A DNA stretch of 64,000 nt from Geosiphon pyriformis. Its lineage: Eukaryota > Glomeromycota > Glomeromycetes > Archaeosporales > Geosiphonaceae. The translations under genes and the position numbers were made by a program. Positions 12,250-24,963 of the stretch are shown one piece after another (position 1 is the stretch's first letter; every line of letters starts with the position of its first letter). Under the pieces are notes generated by a model, which was not told where the DNA came from, did not search any database, and was given only the letters and a program-made list of their open reading frames with translations. Location of the stretch: the NCBI GenBank assembly GCA_016748015.1, contig JAAOMT010000708.1, forward strand, positions 75,440 through 139,439. The letters are read 5' to 3'.

Positions 12250-13420
12250 AAACTTAAATAGTGTTAAAAATTCGGGTTTTGGAAGTACCCACTTTTCAAA
12301 CTCTGTTAATGTAATCCTAATAGCTGATTTGAAGAACTGGGAATTAATTGATACATACTTATTGCCAATCTCCAGTTTTGTTGTGTGTGTGTGATTTTTA
12401 GCTTTTGATTTCTGATTAACATTAAAGCTAAGTTTTGTGGCAATATTTGAATTGGTTGGAGTTAATAAATTATTTGTGATTATAATTAATAGATTACTGA
12501 TGCTGCAGTCTAATAAACAGAAGGTACATATATTGGTTGTTGCATTATTAGTACATAATAGGATTAGTATAATTCTAATAACAAATTGTTGATGTGGTTT
12601 TGGTTTGAAACCTGTAATTGGGACTTTGATTTTGATTTCCTAATTATTGATTATTAAATTTAAAGTAGCAATCTGCTTTTAAATAATCTTGTTTATTACA
12701 ACAGTAACAATTATGCATTTTTTGTTGCCATAATTGGTTTAATAATGATAATGGTATTAAACATAACTGATTTTAAAAGCAATTAAAATTTCCTTAATTA
12801 TCACAATATTGAAAAGGTTGATAAATTGCTTGATTGTTAGCTATGTATTCTTTAATTTTCTGGTTAATAAAGTTGTTAAATTGTTTCAGCTTAAAATTCA
12901 ATTCAGATAATCCATTTATTATTTAAATATGATTGGCTTTAAGTTTGGCCAATTTAAAATTTTTGGCATATATAACTGTATCTTGGAGAGTATTTAGATA
13001 TATTGAGTATACTTATTGTAGAAGACTACTGTATAATCTGTAAATAAATTGATTCAAAATTTGTGGCACTGTAAAATAGTTAGCATTGATTGCTTAGATT
13101 TGGTGCAGATTTTGTAGAAATGCAGTTTTAAACATGTTAAAATCTTGGAGTTTGTTTACAAAATTTTGATATCATAAGTTGGTAGTGTCTTAAAAAAAGT
13201 ATAGAATGGCTTAAAGTGCTTTGGCATTATTTTATCTATTGGTTAAGATGGCTTTTTCCATATTGTTTAGTTATGCTTGAGCATTATTTTCTTCTTTTGT
13301 AAATTTTTCTAGTTTGACAATAGGTATGTATGCTATTGATACAAATTGTTATTGTTAAAGTTGTTGTTATGGTGTGATAATTAATACAACTAGTAGATCA
13401 ATTATGATAACTAGAAATAA
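12250..13420 (-). pseudogene. Element A gag remnant with mutated zinc knuckle
   Basis: The minus-strand reading shows a gag-like region with YQNFVNKLQDFNMFKTAFLQ near 13150-13090 and the NYFTVPQILNQFI and LYSSLLQ blocks near 13060-13010, all paralleled in element B. The nucleocapsid knuckle near 12680-12715 reads CYCCNKQDYLKADC: it fits CX2CX4HX4C except that His is Tyr and the usual Gly before it is Asp, both explained by single C-to-T or G-to-A changes. Many stops are present. In the living family Gag packages genomic RNA into virus-like particles. Confidence 0.7.
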
Positions 13421-13554
13421 GTTTTACTGAAAAATAAAAGCAAGATTTGAATTGTTTGGGTTTAACTAGATTTGAACAATTGGAGTTATAATTTCCAGAT
13501 AGTTAATATTAATGCTGGTTTTTTATTAGATTATATTTTACAGAAAGCACCAAA

Positions 13555-14322
13555 TATTACAGGTGATTATTTGGAATATTAAAACAAATAACAAACCCAT
13601 AATTTAGTGTTCAATAACTGAAAATATTGGTAATTTCTGAAAATTTTGGAGTTTGAAAGTTTTGGTTGAGTCTTTTATATAATAAACAGAGATTTAATTA
13701 ATAGTTTTTTCTGTGAATTTTTTTTTCAGCATAATGACTAGTTTATTTTGGCAGTTGTACTTTTGTGATAAGCTATTTTTAAATTTTTATCTTTGTTCTT
13801 GGGTTTTTTATCAGACTATTTTTGATATTAAATATTCAGTGCTTAATTCTTTTAATTAATTAATAAACAACAAAAAAATAAAACAAAAAAAAATAAAAAA
13901 AATAAAAGAAAATAAGAAATTAGTATTTTGTCAATAGCCATAATTAAAAACTATTGGTTTAATGTAGTTAAGTATTAGATTCTATTAACATAAAGTGTTG
14001 ATAGTGTAAAATAAATTAATATTTCTTTAATTAAATAATAATAACATAAATTCAATAATTATTAATAATTTTATTAATATAAAAATGATTCTATTTTAAG
14101 TTATAGAAAACTATCTTTTGAAGAAAAAAATATTGTTCTAAATTAATTTGAATTTTATTGAATTCTCTTGGAATTACTTTTTCTGTTTTAACATTTTTAC
14201 TATATATACATAATTTATGTTATACAAAATTCTTGGAAATTCTGCAATTCCTCTTTTTACTATGCCTATTCCTAATTGGTTATTTTACTTATTACTATAA
14301 TTTTTAATTTCTATGAGTAATA
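13555..14322 (-). repeat. 5' LTR of element A (768 bp)
   Basis: Matches 10111-10912. Its inner edge is followed, minus strand, by TTTGGTGCTTTCTG, a likely tRNA primer-binding site two bases from the LTR. A conserved TATATATACATAATT near 14200, shared by all four LTRs of this subfamily, is a candidate core promoter. Confidence 0.8.
14200..14216 (-). promoter_or_regulatory. Candidate LTR TATA box
   Basis: The sequence TATATATACATAATT is kept at the same LTR position in the copies at about 10754, 14200, 23217 and (as TATATATATATAATT) 38675, although surrounding bases have drifted. In the minus orientation of the element it lies about 110-220 bases after the LTR start, where U3 promoters usually lie. 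Functional use is inferred only. Confidence 0.35.
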
Positions 14323-14326
14323 GTGT

Positions 14327-14631
14327 TTTTAAAATTTAATATTAAATATCAGTTGTATTTTTCAATAAATATTTATTTAATATATTTTACAAAAATTAAC
14401 AATTATATAAATCAAAAAAAATAATAATAAAAAATAAATAAAAAAATAAATATTATTGTATTAATTTTTGCATTAAATAAATTTATTCTGAATATTAATG
14501 TTTTTTTAAAGTTATAAAAAATTTTATTTTAAAAAAAAATCAATAATTAAATTAGTAATTATATCAATAATTTAGTTAATAATCAGATTAATAATTAAAT
14601 AATTAATTAAATTATTAATTAAATTAAAAAT
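14327..14631. other. AT-rich spacer between element A and LINE copy 2
   Basis: About 300 bases of A/T-rich sequence with repeated AATTAATTAAATTA words. Nothing codes here. It is the likely integration site of LINE copy 2. Confidence 0.5.
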
Positions 14632-14714
14632 AAAAACTTCTTTCTCTCCTTTGTCCAAAATTTCCAAAAAAGTGTTAAAAGTTTTTTCAAAAGAAGTTTT
14701 TTACCATTCAGTAT

Positions 14715-16582
14715 GATAAATCAAAACCGTTCTTTGATTATGAGGCTACTGTTGGCCCTGTTATTGCTATTATAAAGAAAACTATTAAAGTTCCTGGTTC
14801 TGAAAGTGGTTTCAAGGCAGTTGTGTCAAGGAAGAAGAGGAAGAAAAATGTATTGGCAGAGGGTATTGATAATAGAGGGGTTGCTGCTAAAGCTTTTGGT
14901 GCTCGTTCATGGGATTCTAAGACAGGTGACACTACTGAATCTAAGAGTATTGACATGGAGGAAAAGTGCTTGGTTAAAAAAACTAGTGTTGACTATGGTG
15001 AAAATGGTGCTTTCATGAAAAGAAATCTTAATTAAACACCAAAGAGTTTGCATATAAAGACCAAAAAAGTGTTAGAGAAGCCTCTGGGTGTGATTGATTA
15101 TGGTACTGTCAATACAGATAATGACGTGTTAGATAATTTTTTTCTTCTCCTGCCCCCTCTACCTATCAAACCAACCATTCAAGTGCTTATTCACAAATTC
15201 TTTACTTTAAATATTGATCTTGTGGCCATTGCTGGGAAGTCCTCTCAGGAAAAATTGAGTTTTATTAAGAAAATTTTTTCAAGTGTGAATGGTTTTGGGG
15301 GGGCTTCTACTCCCTCAAAATTTGGTAGAATTATTCATGTGACTTTTACTTTGGAAAAGGCAATGATGGCTGCTGGGAAGTTGGCAAATGATCATGGTGT
15401 TGTGGTAAACACCAATCTCAAGCACCCTGTAAACAACCATACAAATTGGGCAATTGTGATGAAAAAAATTCCTGTGGGAATTTCCATGGAGACTGTATGT
15501 GCTACTGTGTCCGAGTTTGGATTAATTAAGTCAATCAAGATACAACTGGTGGGTCTGTGGTAAAAAGCGATCATTGAATTAGAAGATCAGAATCAGGCTG
15601 ATTTCTTGACATCCAAATGGTCTATTCTCATTGGAAAGAATACAGTACATATGACCAAGACCAATGTTAACAAACAGATATGGGATTTCAAGGATGAATT
15701 CAGAGCGCTGTTATATACTCTTCTTGTAGAAACAAATGCTCATGACCTTTGGGATTTTGTTGGTTCAGTTGGTGGGAAAACATGTGTCATTGATTATAAT
15801 CCTGTTAGTTACACCTATGCTCGCTGTGCTATTGTTTGCTTTGGGTTTGAATCTGATCTGGTTAGTGCAATGACTGCAACCCCAGTTATAAAAGGGATTG
15901 GCCTTCGCTGGTCTCACCTCTCTTTGGCACTGTGCTTGGTCTGCAGTCTTTCTGGTCATACATCTCTCAATTGTGTTTCAGTTAAGGTTGGTTCAATCCT
16001 GAGAGGCAGAAAGGCACCTTTTTCTGCTCGGGATCAGGTCAGATTGGTAACTATCAATGCTTGAAAGTCCGCACCCATTTCTCATCCATTGGCCTTCAGT
16101 GATAAGACTTGGGCATCAGTTGTTGGTGCTTCTCCAGTGCACAGTTCTCATGGTGCTGATTCGCTTCTTGGTTCTGACAATGTTGGTAAACCTCTTTTTT
16201 CTGTTGTGGATGATTTGAAAAAGCATTTGGTAAATATTGAGAGCAGTCTCATCAGCCTTGCAGGACAAATTGGTGAGTTGGCTAAGAGGTTGGATTCACT
16301 TGTGCTGGCAGTTTCCTAGCCTAGTCCTGAATGTCAGCTGTCAGTAATCTTCCCATCACAGAATCAAGGGGAGGATATAATGATAGAAGTGGGCTCAGGT
16401 AAGACCATTGGTGATGAGACTGCTACTGTTACTGCTATGGTAAAAGATTCATCTGTATTCTCTCATGTTGCCAAGTTAGAGAATATGTTGGAAGGCCTTG
16501 CTGCTTCAGTGCTGAGTTTGTCTGCTTGTTTTGATAGGTTGGTTCTGACTGGTAGTATGATTTCACAACCTCCTTCCCAATA
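14715..16582 (+). pseudogene. LINE copy 2 ORF1 (RRM plus CCHC knuckle), four stops
   Basis: Read through its stops, ORF1 is about 620 residues. A basic, low-complexity N-terminus is followed by the FIKKIFSSVNGFGGAS block (near 15265), and an RRM-like fold near 15450-15660 (IVMKKIPVGISMETV ... FGLIKSIKIQLVGLW ... ILIGKNTVHM). A conserved GGKTCVIDYNP block precedes a CX2CX4HX4C zinc knuckle CLVCSLSGHTSLNC at about 15937-15975. The C-terminus has two coiled-coil-like segments. In-frame stops lie near 15033, 15561, 16062 and 16317. In LINEs of this type ORF1 is the RNA-binding chaperone protein. The start codon is not identified. Confidence 0.75.
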
Positions 16583-16586
16583 AGTG

Positions 16587-19500
16587 GTATTATTTGGAAA
16601 ATTGCTACTTGTAATGTTAAAGGTATGAATGTTCCTGCTAAACAAGATAATATTGTTTAATGGCATTGGGATATGGACAATTTGGTTTCAATTTTCACAG
16701 AGACTAAGTTGAAGAATAAGGTTTGTCCATGAATGGCCACCAAATTTGGTGGTGTTCAAGTTTTCTCTTCTGGTTTGAACTCTGGTTACATGGGTGCTGG
16801 TGTGGCGATTGTTATAAACAACTCTTTGGCTAAACATGTATGTAAAGTTTCTGAGGTGCTGGATTGTCTTCTTTGCATCAGATTACTTTTCAAAAATAAA
16901 CTTTTGGTTTTGATTTTGGGCTCTATGCTGGTGCCTCCCTGACTGTTCAATTTTTCCAGGCTGTTGAGATAAATTCTTTGATCGCGAAGGCTGTAAATGA
17001 ATCTTCTTTTGTTATTCTTGGTGGTGATTTTAACAAGGATGGTTCTCATAGATGTGCCAGCTTCAAGAAATGTTTTGATCTGGGTTTAGTGAATTCTTTG
17101 GGTGGGAGTTCCTTTGTAAAGACACCCACATGGTATAACTCTCATGGTGTTGAAAAAACAATTAATTTTGTTTTCATATTTTCAAATTTGGTTAATGCAG
17201 TAGTAGATTGTAGTATGACTGATGTCTTAGAGCACTTTGATACTGATCACAAAGCTGTTACTGTTTCTGTGGGGCTGGAGGGTCTTTTGGATGTACATCT
17301 CTCTTCACTCCACAAACAGGTGAACAAAGACTATTAGAAGTTTGATGTCAAAAGTGCTGATAATTTAAAATGGTGTGAGTTTAAGGCTGTTTCGGCTGCC
17401 AATGCTACTGTGCTTTTGGATGCTTTTGATGTGGCTCAAAAGTTTTCAGATTTGGATAGATTGTGGAACATTATTCGCAAAACTATGATTTTCTCAGCTG
17501 ATGTGTCTTTCAAAAAAAAATGGTTTAAGGATTATGATAGTGTTTTCATTAAAGTGTTTTCTTGGTTCTACAAGTTAGAATTGTTGGTGTCCAAGCTGGT
17601 AAAGGCTTCTTGTTTAGCTTCCTGTGAGAATTTTGAGTTGTTGTTGAAAACATAGGACAGACTTGATCTTATGGGTGCATCGGAGGTGAAGTCCCTGTTT
17701 CTCTCAGGTTCTAATTTTGATGTTGTTCGTTTTGTTCTGGCCAAGATAAGAAAATTTTACCACTCATCCAAGTTGTTGAAGTCTCAGTGGGCTGAGAAAT
17801 CATGTATCAAGCAAGCTGTTGACAATAGAATGGAGAGTTTTGAGTTGGATAAGGGTTGTACTATTAGAAATGTGTTAGAGCATCCTTTTTGCAAAGTGGT
17901 ATTAAATCATTTGATTATGGATAATGAGCTGATCTTGGAACCTAAGTTGGTTAAATCTAAGGTGGATGAGATAATGGAAGGATGAACTCAGAAGCGTGGA
18001 GTGAGGTCTGACTTTTTGAATGATTGGAGTCATCAATATAAGCTCTTGGATTATGTTTTTGATGGCACTTTTTCTGATGTAATGTGCATGATTGGTTTTA
18101 ATGAAATGTTGGCTGTTGTTTTAAATCTGCCTAATGAGAAAGCAGCTGGTTTCTCTGGCATCTCAAATGAATTGTGGAAGCACTGTGACAAGTCAGTTTT
18201 GGATATGTTTTTGGTGCTCTTGAATTGTTGCTTGGTTTGTAAGTCTGTTTCTGGTCTTTGGAGGGAGGCCTGGGTCTCGATGATTCCTAAACCATATGAG
18301 TGAAAGAGTGTTCTTACAAACACTCATCCTATTGCATTAATTGAAACAGCCCACAAGATTCTTTTCAAGATTCTCTCAGACAGGATTTTTTCAGCTTGCA
18401 GCAAGTTTAATGTTCTTCGTGGTGATAACTTCTCTGTTTTAAAAGGTACGACAACACAGTCCCCCATTTTCGCCATTGGTTTTGTGGTTAAGAATACTTT
18501 GGAAAAGAATCGGGAGCTGTGGCTGGTTTTACAGAATATACATAAGGCCTATGATTCTGTTGATTGGATATATCTCAGAAGGAGTTTAGTTAGGATCAAA
18601 ATGTGTGACAGGTTCATTAGATTTTTTGGTGGAATTCACAATGGTCATATCAACAGAGTGATGACTGACTTTGGTTTAACTAATGAATATCATGTTTATG
18701 ATGGTTTGGATTAGGGGGAGGTTTTCTTGTCTCTTTTGTGGCACATTTTCTATGATCCACTTTTGTGCGAGGTCAAGAGTGTGTTTGTGGATACAGGTTA
18801 AATTTTTATTTTATTTTCAAAATTGGCTGGGCTAAATCTCATACTGAGTTGACTTCGTTTTTTACAGTAGATGCTTTTGTTGATGATACCATATGAGTTG
18901 GTAGTAGCCAGGCCACTACACAGTACATACTCGATATAGCTAGTGAGTTTTTTGAATTTAATGACATTTCCATTAACAATAATAAGACTATGGCCATTTT
19001 CATTAACTGTTGGGTCAAGTCCCCATATCTAACTGTCAGTGGTTTGCCAATTTCTATTACCAAGAAGGGGGAATCTTACTGTTATCTGGGCATTTTTTTG
19101 TTGTCTGAGGGTTTGTCGAAATCTAGTTTGGCTAAGGCTCATTTGGACATTTGGTTTTTTGTTAATCTTGTCATGAGAAAGGCAATTTTGGATAAGCAGT
19201 TTGCATATTTGGTGTTCGCAATCTTTTTTCCAATTGTTGGCTATAGGACTCAGTTTAGCTATATTCCTTTCAGTGTGTGTAATAAGTGGAATGCTCTAAT
19301 TCGAAAGAGTCTGAAATCTAAATCTGGCTTTTTACACAATTTTCTAAGTGATGCAATCCATCATCCTTCTTTGTATAATTTAAAATCTTTTGAGCAGATC
19401 CAGGCTAAAAGCAAATCTGCTTTTGTGGTTTTCTTTGCTAATTCAGTTGGAATCTTAAGTCAGTTGTTTTTTCACAAGTTTCATGATTTTCAGATTCTCA

Positions 19501-21260
19501 GTTGGTGTTCTTGTTACCCTTTGGTGTTCCCAATTTATATTGGTGTCACATCTTCAAATAGTTTTTTGGCAGGTGTAGTCTGTATTTTTTCTGGGTGTGA
19601 TTTGTCTTTGGGCAATTTTCTATCTTATGCTTTTCGCTGTCGGGAAGGCACTTCTATGTCTTTCATTTTCGACAAGCCAAATTTTCTCAAATGTGTCTCT
19701 TTGCTCAAGCGTTATGGTATCGCATTTGTGGAGCAGCTACATAATCGAAATGGTGTTGTTTTTAGTTGGGAAGCTTTCAAGTATTGGAAGAGGCTGGATC
19801 CTCATGAACCTGTTCCTTTATGGTTTGATCTCTCTATTCATTTTCTTAGTAATGCTGTGTCTTCTTCTGTTAACTCTTCACTTGGAGAAAATTGTGTCTT
19901 ATTTAATGTTTGTCAATCTCACAGTTTTGGTGTTGTTTGTAACAATCTGTTGGTTGTTGATGCAGCTTGCCTTTCTGTGTATATGGACAGGTTTCTGAGT
20001 GGTTTAGAAACTCATAATATGAAGGCTGGTGCTGCTGTTTTTTTTGAGAACATTAATTCAGGTTTGGGTGTGAACATGTTCAGTATGGTTTCTTCTACGA
20101 TGGCGGAATTGCAGCCCATTTTTTTGGCTCTTGAGTGTATCCCCTCTTTTTGTTTAGTTAACTTGTTCTCGGACAGCCAGGCTGCTTTGGATGCTTACAA
20201 GTCTGAGTCTCTGCTGGTTTGTCCAGATTTCAGAAATCAGTGTTGGATTGAATGTTACCACATTGCTAATGTTATTCGTCAGAAAAATTTGGATGTGAAT
20301 TGGATCAAAGTTAAAGGTCATTTGGGTATTCTAGGCAATGTGCGGGCTGATGCACTTGCTAAGGATGCTGCCTCTTTTTTGTAACAGCTGCCTCATATAG
20401 TCGGTGAACATTTTCTGAAGGCTGGTGGTACTGCAATATCTGGTAATTCGAGATGTTTTGTCCATGGTGTTTTCCAGTCTGTTCATCGAGCATGTTGGGA
20501 GGTCAGCTCTGGTTCTGAGATTGTGGTGGATAGTTTGTGAAGTGAGATTGATTGGTCCAAGTCTTCTTTGGTGTGGCACCCGAATTTTCACATGGCTGCT
20601 GGTTTTACTAGTGTGCAAACAGCCAGCTTTTAGACATATTTTATGAAAGCCCTGTACCATCGTCTTCCTGTTGCTGTGTGTAAGTGCCTTTATGATAAGT
20701 GTTACCCTAGTGTAGTTTGTTTGTTCTGTGGTAATATTGAGGTTTCGGACCATGTCTTTTCCTGTTCTTTTAATGCTGCTGGTCATGCTTAATTGATGAA
20801 CACTCATGTGGATGCCTGGGTGGCGCATTTTGGTTTGTCTCATTCTTCTTTGTGTGTTTCTCGGTTGTTGTCGACTTGCATCTCCAATGTGACAATTGGT
20901 ATGGCTCTGTATAAGAGTTTTGTTTTCAATAATTTGTATCATGAGTCTGTTTTTGTTTACAAGGATCCTAAGGTGGTGGTCTTTAATGTTGTGGATTTTG
21001 TTCACAAGTTTTGCCTTGCATTTTGTGATGATATCTGGCTGGTCCGTGTGAGACACCGGACCATTATGGAGAAAAATAGGCTGATTCCACATGATGGCTC
21101 TGTCCCTGTCTTTGTTTTTGGTTTTGCTTTCTGATTTTCGGCTGGTGTGGTTAAGTTGTTAGGTGTTGCTGATGCATTCAGCATTAGTTTTGGGTTTCGC
21201 AAGCTTTGTTTATTTTTTGCAGGTATAAGTGACATAATTTCTGTTGGTATAAGTGCATAG
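16587..21260 (+). pseudogene. LINE copy 2 ORF2 (AP endonuclease, RT, RNase H, zinc knuckle)
   Basis: Domain order: AP endonuclease about 16600-17270 with ATCNVKG, FTETKLK, GGDFNKDG and FDTDHKAV all retaining acidic and His residues; reverse transcriptase about 18070-19070 with SPIFAIG, RELWLVLQNIHKAYDSVDW and the catalytic FVDD near 18879; RNase H about 19980-20375 with YMDR, MAELQP, FSDSQAAL and KVKGHLGILGNVRADA; then a terminal knuckle CLFCGNIEVSDHVFSC near 20720. The longest open part (18990-20384, 464 codons) spans the RT thumb to RNase H. Stops at former Trp and Gln codons and a frameshift near 16918 inactivate it. It resembles RNase H-bearing LINE clades (I or Tad-like); the clade was not tested. 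Confidence 0.85.
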
Positions 21261-21541
21261 TGTTGTTCTGACTGGTTTGAGTGGCTAGTCACATGTAGGA
21301 AAAGCATAATTCGTACTTAGTTTAGATTATTTGAATAATGTATAGTTCTAGGTAGCATTTGGACTTCACTCATTAAAAAAAAGAAAAAAAAAATTTTAAA
21401 TTAATAATTACATTAATAATTACTTCTAAAAACATAATAAACAATTAATAATATTAATATAATTAACTATAATTAAATAAATAAATAAAACTAAAAAGTA
21501 AAAGTTTTAATTATAATAATATAAACAATTTTTATAATATT

Positions 21542-22623
21542 TTATTATTATTATTATTATTATTTTATGAGTAAAGCCCAAATGCTACTTAACATAATAT
21601 ATCAAATTAAGTAATTTAAACTAAGCACAAATTATATATTTCTATATATAACTAGCCACTTAAGCCAATTAGAGCAATATTATAAATCTATCTTAACAAA
21701 AACCACACAATTAGTACCAAAAAAAAAACTGCAAAGCTTATAAGAACCAAAACTAATGTCATAAGTCTTTGCAATTTTAGGCAATCTAATAATATTATTA
21801 AATAGCAAAGACACAAGACTATGGATCTCAAAAGACACAAACTCATTATGTACAATTAGATTTTTTTTCTCTATCAATATCCTATACTTAGTCTTTACCA
21901 ATCACACATTAATCTAATAAATCATTTCCAAACCTTATATTAATTTGATAATCTTATTACTAACAGTTTTAACACAGCCAAAAACAGAAACAGCCTCTAA
22001 ATATTATTCCTTAAACACAAAATCTTTGCACAATACAGTATACATAATATTGTCAAAAATACACAAAGAAAACAATTGAAAAATACAGGATAATAACAAA
22101 TTTAAGTCTAATACAGAACCTTGTAAATATCAAAATTTATTATGTATGTAAAAGAATAATTAAGAAGCTTAATCTCCCCATATTGTAAACACAATACACT
22201 TGAATATTTCTTATTATATAAGTGTTTTTGAACAAAAATTAATAAACAATAATGCAAAGCTTTTATAAAGTATGAGTGCAAATCAGTAGTAGATCTACTT
22301 ATAAAGCTAAATGTCATATATAAGTTAGAATGCCAAACCAAAAAAGTCTGAACCTAATTCATATTCTTAATTAAGTTCTTATAAATAACACTAAAATCAG
22401 ACCCAACTTCTTAATAAGCACAATAAATAGTTTTAAACACATTACAAATAAAATATTGAACATTTTCAAACACTGTTATCTTATTAGCTTTAATGTATTT
22501 TTTCTTAACAAAAACAGAAAGTAACAAATTTGAACATAAAGCTAAGTCAGCTAGCACATTAGCACACTCATTATTCAAGACTTATAAATGGCCTTTAATT
22601 TTTGTCCAAAAAACAGCAAGCAC
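21542..22623 (-). mobile_element. LINE copy 4, 3' piece (separated from 38897-44600 by element B)
   Basis: Reading minus: RNase H end (TKIKGHL near 22600), the C-terminal region and the shared 3' UTR (ACTAGCCACTTAAGCC near 21650 is its complement), ending in a TAA-repeat tail at 21542-21564. The RNase H frame breaks at 22623 exactly where element B begins, and resumes at 38897. Joining the two pieces restores the codon spacing seen in copies 2 and 3 if one 4-base duplicate is removed. This copy is nearly free of CpG and is the most decayed full copy. Confidence 0.85.
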
Positions 22624-23391
22624 TATTATGAGTAATTATTTGGAATGTTAAAACAAATAACAAATCCATAATTTAGTGTTTAATAGCTGTAAATGTTGGT
22701 AATTTCTGAAGGTTTTGGTTGAGTTTTTTGTATAATGAACAGAGATTCAGTTGATGATTTTTTCTGTGAATTTTTTTTTTCTGGTTTATTTTAACAGTCA
22801 TGCTTTTTTGGTAAGCTATTTTTAAGTTTTTTACTCTTGTTTCCAGGTTTTTTATCAGACTATTTTTAACATTAATTACTTAATGTTTAATCTTTTTAAT
22901 CAATTAGTAAACAACAAAAAAAATAAAAATAAAAAATAAAAAAAAAATAAGAAATTAGTATTTTATTAATAGCTATAATTAAAAGTTATTAATCTAGTAT
23001 GATTAAATATTGGATTTTATTAACATAGAGTGTTAATAGTATGGAATAGATTAATATTTCTTTAATCAAGTAATAATAGTATAGATTTAGGTAATAATAG
23101 ATGTTTTATTAATATAAGTATAATTCTATTTTAAGTTATAAAAAACTATCTTTTAAAAAGAGAAATGTTGTTGTTTTGAACTAAATTGTCTGTCTTTTTT
23201 GCTTCTAACAATCTCACTATATATACATAATTCGTATTATATAAAATTTTTTAAATTTTTAAATTTTTTTTAAAAAAATTTTGGAATCCTATAATTCCTT
23301 GAGAGAAATTTTAGAATTTTTTTTTTATTATACTTATTTTTGATTGGCTATTTTATCTACTTATTATAATTTTTAATTTATATAAGTAATA
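22624..23391 (-). repeat. 3' LTR of element B (768 bp)
   Basis: Aligns with 38045-38896 and with both LTRs of element A. The purine-rich AAAAAGAAAAAATAAT tract on its inner side is a polypurine-tract candidate. The outer end meets LINE copy 4 at 22623. Confidence 0.8.
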
Positions 23392-24823
23392 TTATTTTTT
23401 CTTTTTAATATTGAGCTTTATCAAAATTTATTAAATTTCTTAAATTTTCTTTTTGAATTAGTTTTATAACTTTTTTCTCAAGAATTGCTTTTGTAATTTT
23501 AATCTGCAATTTTTCAAATTGGATATTGGTTAATTTTTTCAGTTGGTTAATAGTTATTGTACTTATTTCTGGGTGTAGCAGTATTTCTAGCCTGTTTTAA
23601 AATCTTATTTATAGTTGGTAGATGGCTCTTGTATATGTAAATAAATTGCTTTTTTTCATAATTTGTTTGATTTGTTGTATTATAATTGAATCAAACATCT
23701 TTTTAGTCTTATTTGTATATAAGTTCTGAATGTTTAGTTTCTGTTTTAACTAATAATAACAAAAGTTTTTAGGAATTTGTTGTGTTTATTGATTTCAATT
23801 TTCTAAAACAAATTTTTTATTTGGTATTAATATTCTTGGAGTTTCCAATATCTTTTCCATTTTTCTTATTATTTTGTTTATTAAATTTCCAAAAGTATGA
23901 TATTTGGAATATTGTTTTTTATTTTAAGATCTTTGAGTTACTTTCTTGTTTTTATATTGTATTATTTGTTTGTTAATAGTAACTTTAAGACTTGATTTTT
24001 AATGTTGGATAAGTTGTAAAAGTTATTGTACAAGTAAGTGAATATTGTCAATAATTTTTATTTTCATTATTATTGTTTTTATCACATATGCTGATTTTTT
24101 ATATACTGTTTTGATCAATTAATTTAATGTATTTGTTTCAATAATTATAATTAATTCCAAATTTTATGGAATTTTATCTGGTTTAATTAGTATTTATTGT
24201 ATTCCCAATTGTAAAATATTACTGGTAAATAATAATGCTATATTGTAATATGATTTCAGTCAATTATTATGTGCTGTTTTGGTTAAGATTTTATTGTTCT
24301 ATCTTAATTTATATGCTCTATTTTCCAAAATTTTTTCAATATAAAATAGACTATCACATTTGGAATCAAATTTTCACTTCATTGTTTTTCTGCTTTGGTA
24401 TAATGTAAAAGTATTTTGTCTTTGATCCTAAATTTAATTGGTTTATTTAATAACTAGTTATTATGTTGTTTTTTTTGTTTTGTTTGTGATTTTTGTATGT
24501 TATTAACAGCTTTTCATTTTTTATTCTCTAGAGTTTTTATTAAATCATATGTTCTTTTTAGCAATGTTTTTTGAAAGTTGGCTTTTGTTATTAGTTCAGT
24601 TAGATATGTATTAATATCTATTTTAACTAATAGCTGTTCTATTATAATTTAATTTAAATAATGTTGTTTATATAGTATTTTGCTTTATTGTCTAATAAGT
24701 AAATAATATTAATAGTATAAAAAAATTTCATTTGTTCTGGTTTTTTTGGTTAATTTTGGCTATTATTTTACATAATGTTTTGTTAAACTTTTTAACTAAA
24801 TCATTGGTTTATAGATAATATAG
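23392..24823 (-). pseudogene. Element B integrase, C-terminal part (after the LINE insertion)
   Basis: The minus reading from 24823 gives TNDLVKKFNKTLCK, the Ty3-group integrase motif around the third catalytic residue, normally ...TNGLVERFN; the catalytic Glu codon has become Lys by G to A. Further on come LKRTYDLIKTLENKK (near 24530) and a KAEKQ...ENLIPNVI stretch near 24400, matching the usual C-terminal integrase region. The frame is broken by many stops. From about 24000 down to the 3' LTR I recognise nothing more. Confidence 0.65.
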
Positions 24824-24963
24824 TAAAAAAACTTCTCTCTTTCCTTTGTCCCAAATTCCTAAAAAAGAGTCAAAATTTTGAAAGAAGTTTTTCTGTTTTT
24901 TATATACTGTTTTCCACTATTTCACAAGAAACAAATCCTTTCGTTGTTGGTCCAGCTGCCACT

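Larger units (their letters stand above)
10107..14326 (-). mobile_element. Ty3-like element A, internally deleted (gag, protease, start of dUTPase)
   Basis: Two similar LTRs (10111-10912 and 13555-14322) flank a 2.6 kb interior read on the minus strand. The interior holds gag with a CCHC-derived knuckle, then an aspartic protease, then the Cys motif and first motif of the dUTPase-like region, and stops there. Reverse transcriptase and integrase are absent. A purine-rich AAAAGGAAATAAT tract abuts the 3' LTR (at 10913 on the plus strand), and a primer-binding-like TTTGGTGC follows the 5' LTR. Flanking 4-mers atac (10107-10110) and gtgt (14323-14326) could be one target-site duplication altered by transitions. 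Comparison with element B shows a further deletion of most of the Cys-rich module. Confidence 0.8.
14632..21395 (+). mobile_element. LINE copy 2, nearly full length, inactivated
   Basis: A full-length-looking LINE of about 6.8 kb. The 5' end, AAAACTTCTTTCTCTCC, recurs at the start of copy 3 and so marks the true 5' terminus. ORF1 (about 14715-16582), ORF2 (about 16587-21260), a 3' UTR with the shared GTCACATGTAGGAAAAGC-type block, and an A-rich tail near 21375-21395 follow. CpG dinucleotides are retained more than in copies 1 and 4 and the catalytic residues of endonuclease, RT and RNase H are mostly intact, so this is one of the younger copies. About ten scattered stops and at least one frameshift (near 16918) prevent expression of full proteins. 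Confidence 0.9.

Noticed and set aside
11748-12261. Plus-strand frames of 71-72 codons in element A
   Set aside because: The minus strand of the same bases reads as a Ty3-group protease, so the plus frames are antisense shadows.
23782-23976. 64-codon Phe/Leu-rich plus frame inside element B
   Set aside because: AT-driven composition, and it lies between integrase remnants and the LTR of a minus-strand element.
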